From contig CM047431.1 in NCBI GenBank assembly GCA_026168455.1, forward strand, positions 27,779,569 through 27,843,568: a DNA stretch of 64,000 bases, read 5' to 3'. Shown here piece by piece: positions 58,999-64,000 of the stretch. Origin of the DNA: Theocolax elegans (taxonomy: Eukaryota; Arthropoda; Insecta; Hymenoptera; Cerocephalidae). The position numbers and the translations under genes were made by a program. Under the pieces are notes generated by a model. It did not search any database and was not told where the DNA came from. It worked only from the letters and a program-made list of their open reading frames with translations. Position 1 is the stretch's first letter, and each line of letters begins with the position of its first letter.

Positions 58999-59276
58999 AA
59001 TTGTCTATCAACATTATCAATACCACCCATATTTTGATTATAATCGTGGACACACCTTGGCTTTATAATATCTTTATTTGCTATGTAACATTTTTTCCAG
59101 TTGCACAGAATTCAAGTTCGTGCACAGTTGTAAGCATACAAACGCTACGTTTATCTTCCCACCTCACTGCCATCCACACATCGTTGTGAGAGACTTGTAC
59201 TTCACCTCAAACTAACTTGCTTTCAAGCTTTGGCATTCCCTTTCTATTTGCTTTCACTGTACAACACATACCTGTA
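58999..59276. other. Foreign or unrecognised segment at the pol deletion
   Basis: This segment separates the integrase from gag and does not resemble retroelement coding sequence. It may be filler captured when protease-RT-RNase H was lost. Confidence 0.4.
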
Positions 59277-59688
59277 TCATGATTGTGTAAAAATTCTGCC
59301 AATGGAATATTTGGAATGGATAGAATGGAAAATTCTGGAATGTCCGAAGGTGGAAATTAACATCTTTTTTATTTGTTCGAAAATATCTGCTGGCCGGGGT
59401 TCGACTGTAATTATGTCCTGAATAGCCTGTATGGCTTCTAAGTATAATTTTTCAGCTATAAAGTCGGCTTTCGTAACCGAGGTTGTGATACCGGCATTAC
59501 GCAGAGTAATTTCCACTTGTATAAACCACCTCGCGGGGTTGTCTCGGCAAAAGTTCGAGATTTTCGGTTGACGATAAATCGCATTTACGTTAGAATTACT
59601 TTGACCGGCAGTGTTATTAACCTGGATCGTTTCTAATTGTTGTCTATTCTAATAAGTTCTCTATTTCGGTACGAAGGGCGTCAGCCAT
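59277..59688 (-). pseudogene. Gypsy 3 gag fragment
   Basis: ATG at 59688 (MADALRTEIENLLE) is followed by an in-frame TAG. After a shift, the frame ending at 59277 shows LRNAGITTSVTKADFIAE and IFEQIKKMLISTFG, a CsRn1-type gag capsid start. The remainder of gag is deleted. Confidence 0.75.
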
Positions 59689-60150
59689 GTGTGGAAGTAC
59701 TAAATATAAATAGTGTAATATGATATTTATAATATGAGTGAGCCCTGACTTCTGAGAACGAATGGCGGTTACAACAGAGATCTCGCGCTTCCTCTGTACG
59801 AAAAGAAAGTCGTACCGCTATATAGCCGGAATTTCCCGAGAGGTTTACGCGCGCTGTACCTTACTTATTTTGCTTGGCGAGAAAAAAAACTTCGATTCGG
59901 GACGGTTTTCATCGATGAACAGGCGCCGACGTCGATGTAGTCCAACTTCTCGGGGAGCGAAAAAGGCGGTCAAAATCACCTTCGTCAGGGGAGAGCTCGT
60001 GATTTTTCCTTGCGACCTGAAAAGAGCTGGTGGACGGTCCTTTGTCGGTTCGATTAGCGGGGCTTACGCTTGTTTTCCGTTGAGGGAGTTTGAAGAAAGA
60101 TATCTGTTAGTCCGATGATGCACTGAGGTTCCAGAATCCTTGACGTGCTC

Positions 60151-60168
60151 GTGTAATCGGGGTCACCA
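60151..60168 (-). promoter_or_regulatory. tRNA-Trp-type primer-binding site of Gypsy 3
   Basis: On - the sequence is tggtgaccccgattacac, one base inside the 5' LTR end. Its first 12 bases are complementary to the 3' end of eukaryotic tRNA-Trp, the primer used by CsRn1-clade elements. Confidence 0.75.
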
Positions 60169-60169
60169 A

Positions 60170-60435
60170 TGTAGGCTTCAGCGGTGTGTATTTTCTCGGA
60201 ATCCCCGATCAAATGTCAGACGAATAATTATCGGGGTGTTTAAATAACAACCCGCAGTAAAATCCTTTTTTTTATAATAATTTTATTATATACTGCGGAT
60301 ACAGCGATGTTTAAGAGCTCTTCACAGCTCGAGCTTCGGAACAAGTCTGAAATCGGGGAACGAAATTGGTTTTTTCCTACTCTACGTTTACCCCCGCTCC
60401 TGTCGGGAGGGGGAATCTCGTGGTGTGTCCCTACA
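60170..60435 (-). repeat. 5' LTR of Gypsy 3, 266 bp
   Basis: In - orientation it begins tgtaggga and ends gcctaca, and includes an aataaaa-type polyadenylation signal (near 60280). It is the complete LTR. Its outer flank (tact) does not match the flank of the other LTR (catg), so no target duplication survives. Confidence 0.85.
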
Positions 60436-61073
60436 TACTCCCCTCCGAGTGACAACGAATTTTTGTTCATAACGTCTTGCAAGTTAGTAGTAGTTGTAGA
60501 TTGTATAAATACTTCATTACGAGCAGTTTACTGTAAAATATAGCAGATATAAAATATTGATATACAGAAGAAAAAAACAGGTTATCTATAAAAGTTACAT
60601 AGATTCAACTTTTTCGCTAAATAATATTATATTACTTAAAAGTTTACAATTTTTAAAATTAAAATGCATATGAAAAATCTACTTCGAGGAAAATATATTA
60701 ATTGTAAAAATTGCAGTAATATATATCATTGACAGTGCGAGAGCGAAGCGCGCGGGGGGTTGGCGCGCGGCAGCGCGCAGGGGGGCCCACCCCCCTAGCT
60801 TACTAGTTTAAATAATAAATATTTGTATTTTATCATTTTGTTCAGATACAATAATACCATCCGAAATTCTATGCTCAAACTACATTGAGTCACAAGAGAG
60901 AACTGTATTTTGCAAGATTATCAATTTATCAGTATTATTTATAATTATTCTATGCACATGGAAAAAATCATTTTCGAGAATTATTTTGTTTATTAAAAAT
61001 GGTACTACCAAAAATATATGAAAACTTATTTTTTTCTATTTGATATTCTATATAAACTTAGCTGCCGTTACGG
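60436..61073. other. AT-rich flank with a GC-rich hairpin island
   Basis: No genes. At 60737-60800 a GC island stands out: gcgcgcggcagcgcgc (stem gcgcgc) followed by aggggggcccacccccctag, a second hairpin. It could be the 3' end of an unidentified element. Confidence 0.5.
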
Positions 61074-61330
61074 TTATATTTGTGACAGGTAAGATTTTGA
61101 ATTAAATTGTTTTTTATTTTCATTAAAAAATTGCTCAGACATTACCATGATCTGGCTACCAGTATTAATCAATGACCATACCTTATTTTCACAAATCTTC
61201 AACAAAATGTGTGGACTATCGGGTATTAATTTCATGATTTTTGCTCGGTTCTTAATTATTTCAATATTATCGTATAGCAAGGGTATAAAATCGTAATAAT
61301 TCTGACACACCACTGGACCTCCTTCTAACG
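61074..61330 (-). pseudogene. Gypsy 4 protease fragment with Asp to Asn change
   Basis: The frame shows ICENKVWSLINTGSQIMV, the retroelement protease active-site region with Asn where catalytic Asp is expected. It is open upstream to about 61340 (KFFKRNIDTLEGG). The rest of pol is absent to the left. Confidence 0.6.
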
Positions 61331-61910
61331 TGTCTATATTCCGTTTAAAGAACTTGGTTCAGAATTAACAAAAGAGATTTAATAAAAAATAAGGCTTTAT
61401 TGATCTCCACGAACCAAAATTTATTACTTGCCGACGTTCGGACGTATTGTTGCCGTCCCTTTTCAAGGCTATACAAAAACAACGAAAAAACACTTTTTAA
61501 ATTCAAACTGCAATTCTGACATAATATAATCAATAATTTAACTCACAACACACTCTTACCAATAAAAAAGGCGCATAGATATTAATTTACATACTGGAGA
61601 AACATTACTTAAACATTACAATATAAAACAAAAGAAAAATGAGACACAAACAATTTGCGACGCGCAATAATTGCACGCGCTAACTAATCATTTAGCTTAA
61701 TAATTATTAAAGTAATAAGTATAACTTAAGATTCGTAGTATAGTAAGATAGCTTCACGACTGACACGCGTCGTAAAACGCGAGTTCAACAATCGCGATAT
61801 AAATAGCCAAGGGTCATTTACCGCTCCCCCACTACTGCGCCTATTGGCCAGTTCATTGACCTCGTACGGAGTGGGGCAACGTTCTGCGCATGCGCGCTCT
61901 CGCAGATCGG

Positions 61911-61920
61911 GTATATAAGG
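61911..61920 (+). promoter_or_regulatory. TATA-box promoter inside the Penelope structure
   Basis: gtatataagg lies in a GC-rich context and is followed by about 30 bp to ccagtctgg, a reasonable Pol II core-promoter layout firing to the right. Confidence 0.5.
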
Positions 61921-62036
61921 CGCGCCGAGAACCGCTGTAACCAGTCTGGATCAGGGAGCCGGAGGAAGCTGGTCGTGAGCGCACGGCCAGACTAAATCTT
62001 AACTCTGGTGCAGGCGCCCGTACCGTAACCGCTTCC

Positions 62037-62104
62037 CGACCGTATCCTCGTGAGCATACGTGGTTTATCCCGACTGTATCTTCGTGAGCACACGTAGATT
62101 ATCC
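62037..62104. repeat. 34-bp direct repeat x 2
   Basis: Units at 62037-62070 and 62071-62104 (cga-c/t-gtatc, cgtgagca, acgt, ttatcc) differ at a few positions. They lie downstream of the TATA promoter. Confidence 0.7.
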
Positions 62105-62619
62105 CTACCCCTGTAAGTCGCGTAGTACTGAGTATTGCTTATTTTTTGATTCTACATTAACTAAGTTCGCATCCCAGTCAGCAGGGGAAACGGCGATTTC
62201 ATTTATTTTACTGTTGTACACAACTTAGCTTTACAAATATATATATATAGTTAGTCTTTTACCAGTGTTGCCAGATAGAGGTATTTTTTCTTTGTTGCAC
62301 CCACACAGTAGTATGACCTTATTTACATTAGATAATAGAGGACAGAAAAACCCTAAATGGTAACCCTGTCTTTTACAATTAAATTACGGTATAATTATTT
62401 CAATTTCCTTCCTGACCGAATCCTGGAATCTGAGCAAGACACCAGCGAAAATTCACTCAGTTACAAATCAAATAATTACAAGTTTTACCACCGCAAAAAC
62501 CCTCCACTTATCATATCGAAAACGAGTCCGAATACGAAATCGAATACGTCCGAAACGTCCGCAAGTAATAAATTTTGATTCGTGGAGATCAATAAAGCCT
62601 TATTTTTTATTAACTAATT

Positions 62620-63045
62620 TCTGGACGAACGATAACTTCTCCCACCATCTATATTACTATTATTTTGTATACTATTTTGGTAATTATTTCTATTATCTCC
62701 AGAAAAATTAATTCCATTTTGAATTTGTTGATAATTATTACCTATACTGTTTGGTTTATCGCCGATAAATAGTACGTAAGTATTTCATGAATGTATAACC
62801 TGCCTGTTACTATTGTTATATAAATTTAGATCATTGAAATAATGGTAGTTACAGTTTGCTGCGATTCTATTTTGATCCGGATTATAAGCTGGATGGTTCA
62901 CGCTCACGTATTGTTGACGATTGTAGTCATTGTTTCCATTGTTTTTGTATCGCGAATTTTCGCGACGGTTACCTTGAAGGTTGTGATTATTATGATATTT
63001 CTTTTGCACACTTCTATTTACTCTTCCCACGCGCGCGTCTTGCAT
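62620..63045 (-). pseudogene. Gypsy 4 gag C-terminal Asn-rich region
   Basis: The frame 63045-62785 is rich in Asn, Tyr, Arg and Gln (NHNLQGNRRENSRYKNNG). Another frame continues similar composition to 62620, ending SYRSSRN and a stop at the Penelope junction. No zinc knuckle is visible. This is typical of the nucleic-acid-binding tail of insect retroelement Gag. Confidence 0.5.
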
Positions 63046-63110
63046 ATTAAATTTTAACCAAATTATTACTTTTTAAAGAGTTTGAGAGCTTGAGAAAGAA
63101 AAAAATCAAC

Positions 63111-63187
63111 GTTCCCAGGTCGGGATCGAACCGACGGTCTTCTAGCTACTTACCGAGCAGTTGCCTTACCACTTGGCTAACGGGAAC
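63111..63187 (-). tRNA. tRNA-like sequence with Pol III boxes
   Basis: On - the ends gttcccg and tgggaac pair over 7 positions with one G-T. The T arm gtcgg-ttcgatc-ccgac is perfect, and the A box tagccaagtgg and B box ggttcgatccc are good. The anticodon loop reads tcggtaa (anticodon position GGT, Thr) but position 33 is C, the variable region is 9 nt and one extra base sits before the acceptor. It could be a diverged tRNA, a pseudogene or a tRNA-derived SINE head. Confidence 0.55.
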
Positions 63188-63540
63188 CCGACGATTCCAC
63201 GCACCTTATACCTTGAAGTCTTTATTTCTCGATATTTCCTTAATTAATTTTCTAATACTTCTGGGAACATTTTAAGCCTTAGCGATATGCAAGTAAGTTG
63301 CTAAAAAGAGGATTTTGTGCAATATTCGGAAAAATATTAAGTAACACAAATTAGCTCGGAAATACTGATTAATATATTCTTTCTAATAAACACATGCACG
63401 GGCGATTTAGAGTCTAAATTTAAAATAGAATGCTAAGGTTGAAATTTGTTAACTTAATTTGTATATGTATAATTTGTAGATGTCTAAAAGGGAACTTGAG
63501 AAATAAAGACTTCCAGGTACAAGGTGCGTAAAATCGTCGG
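63188..63540. mobile_element. 353-bp inverted-repeat element abutting the tRNA-like sequence
   Basis: 43-nt arms (63188-63230 and 63498-63540) match at 39 positions in reverse complement. The left arm begins exactly at the 5' end of the tRNA-like sequence. The interior is AT-rich and non-coding. Confidence 0.6.
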
Positions 63541-63655
63541 ATGTTCTTTTGCTAAATTATTTAAATCGGAATTTGATAAAATATTACTTATAGAATTATT
63601 ATTGTTATTATCACAACTTGACAAGTGTTTTTTACCCAAAACGAAAATTGTTTCA

Positions 63656-63961
63656 CTATAAATATATTCTTTTTACTATCATTAATAAAAAAATATTTTG
63701 CCATCTGTAGTTGCTTATAACAAAAACCCTGCAATTATACCCATCTGACATGATATACTTTATATTGTTCCAATTTCTTTTCAGCTGATTTAATATTTGC
63801 ATCAAATAAAAAGTTTTAATAAAATTTCTTTTAAAATCTGCATACTTTTGAAAAATTTCATGGGAGTCAAACCATGCTAAAACTTTACCTTCTAAATTAA
63901 ATCTTACTAAAATTAACTTATTTCTTTCGCTTTCGTCTTTAACAGTGAATAACCTTTCCAA
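63656..63961 (-). pseudogene. Gypsy 4 gag capsid fragment
   Basis: ERLFTVKDESERNKLILVRF, then LEGKVLAWFDSHE and DFKRNFIKTFY, is the retrotransposon gag core. The frame decays after about residue 55 and stops at 63656. The upstream part is outside the window. Together with the Asn-rich region and the protease it marks a - strand Gypsy cut into pieces. Confidence 0.7.
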
Positions 63962-64000
63962 TTCGTCTATAATCTTTTTAAGATTCTGATCTAGTTCGTT

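Larger units (their letters stand above)
57380..60435 (-). mobile_element. Gypsy element 3 (CsRn1-like), internally deleted
   Basis: Two LTRs in direct orientation (57380-57608 and 60170-60435) enclose a tRNA-Trp-type primer site, a gag fragment and an integrase on the - strand. Protease, RT and RNase H are missing between about 58999 and 59290. The tRNA-Trp-type primer and integrase type suggest the CsRn1 clade. Confidence 0.85.
61372..62613. mobile_element. Head-to-head Penelope-like structure inserted in Gypsy 4
   Basis: The outer segments (about 66-80 bp, including ggctttattgatctccacg) are inverted copies at 61372-61452 and 62541-62613. Both encode, reading outward, SASNKF and EINKAL, and both carry cgtccgaa(a)cgtc, resembling the hammerhead second box. 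The interior holds a TATA promoter and GC-richer leader but no RT. The structure separates the gag end from the protease of Gypsy 4. Confidence 0.65.

Overview
This is an AT-rich animal genome window, most like an insect and plausibly an ant or other hymenopteran. That is judged from the mix of element families (Polinton, Penelope-like, several Gypsy lineages, piggyBac MITEs, CACTA). No sequence proves the species. I see no convincing host gene. The window is almost entirely transposable elements, many broken and several nested.

Layout. 1-4672 is part of a decayed Polinton/Maverick on the + strand: a small virion-type protein, a capsid protein, an exonuclease-like protein, an adenain-type cysteine protease and one unrecognised gene. 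A TTAA-flanked piggyBac-type MITE sits inside the exonuclease-like gene. 5268-11550 is a 3'-truncated Gypsy element on the - strand. 11551-13209 is a DNA element with 743-bp terminal inverted repeats. 13243-17880 is a second Gypsy on the + strand. 18757-20002 holds leader-like sequence and a possible hAT remnant.

20250-45392 is the most unusual part: about 22 kb of one non-coding repeat family built from a few modules. Module A is a minisatellite of about 97 bp, T is a terminal block carrying an 8-bp VNTR, B/C are AT-rich, and there is a terminal cgctcacg motif. The modules occur in both orientations, in direct tandem and inverted copies. They include 17 identical 97-bp units (30901-32549) and a 12-fold 8-bp VNTR. 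A Penelope-like element with an open RT/GIY-YIG frame and a hammerhead-like core landed in one T module and left a 12-bp target duplication. The organisation resembles Foldback/Galileo-type elements, but no transposase for it is in the window.

45393-49200 holds an integrase-core (rve-like) gene broken by a 140-bp TTAA MITE, then a 3-kb inverted-repeat element that contains a 972-bp near-palindrome and an inverted Penelope fragment. 50036-54612 is a CACTA-type (Transposase_21) gene split by a 3.1-kb element whose ends carry dozens of AATATT motifs. 55019-57379 is LTR-like GC-rich sequence. 57380-60435 is an internally deleted CsRn1-like Gypsy with both LTRs and a tRNA-Trp-type primer site. 61074-64000 is a third Gypsy (- strand), interrupted by a head-to-head Penelope structure with a TATA promoter. 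A tRNA-like sequence abuts a 353-bp inverted-repeat element.

Starts given are real ATGs where one exists; many open frames here begin at no ATG and are treated as fragments. Repeat-module boundaries were read by eye and may be off by tens of bases.
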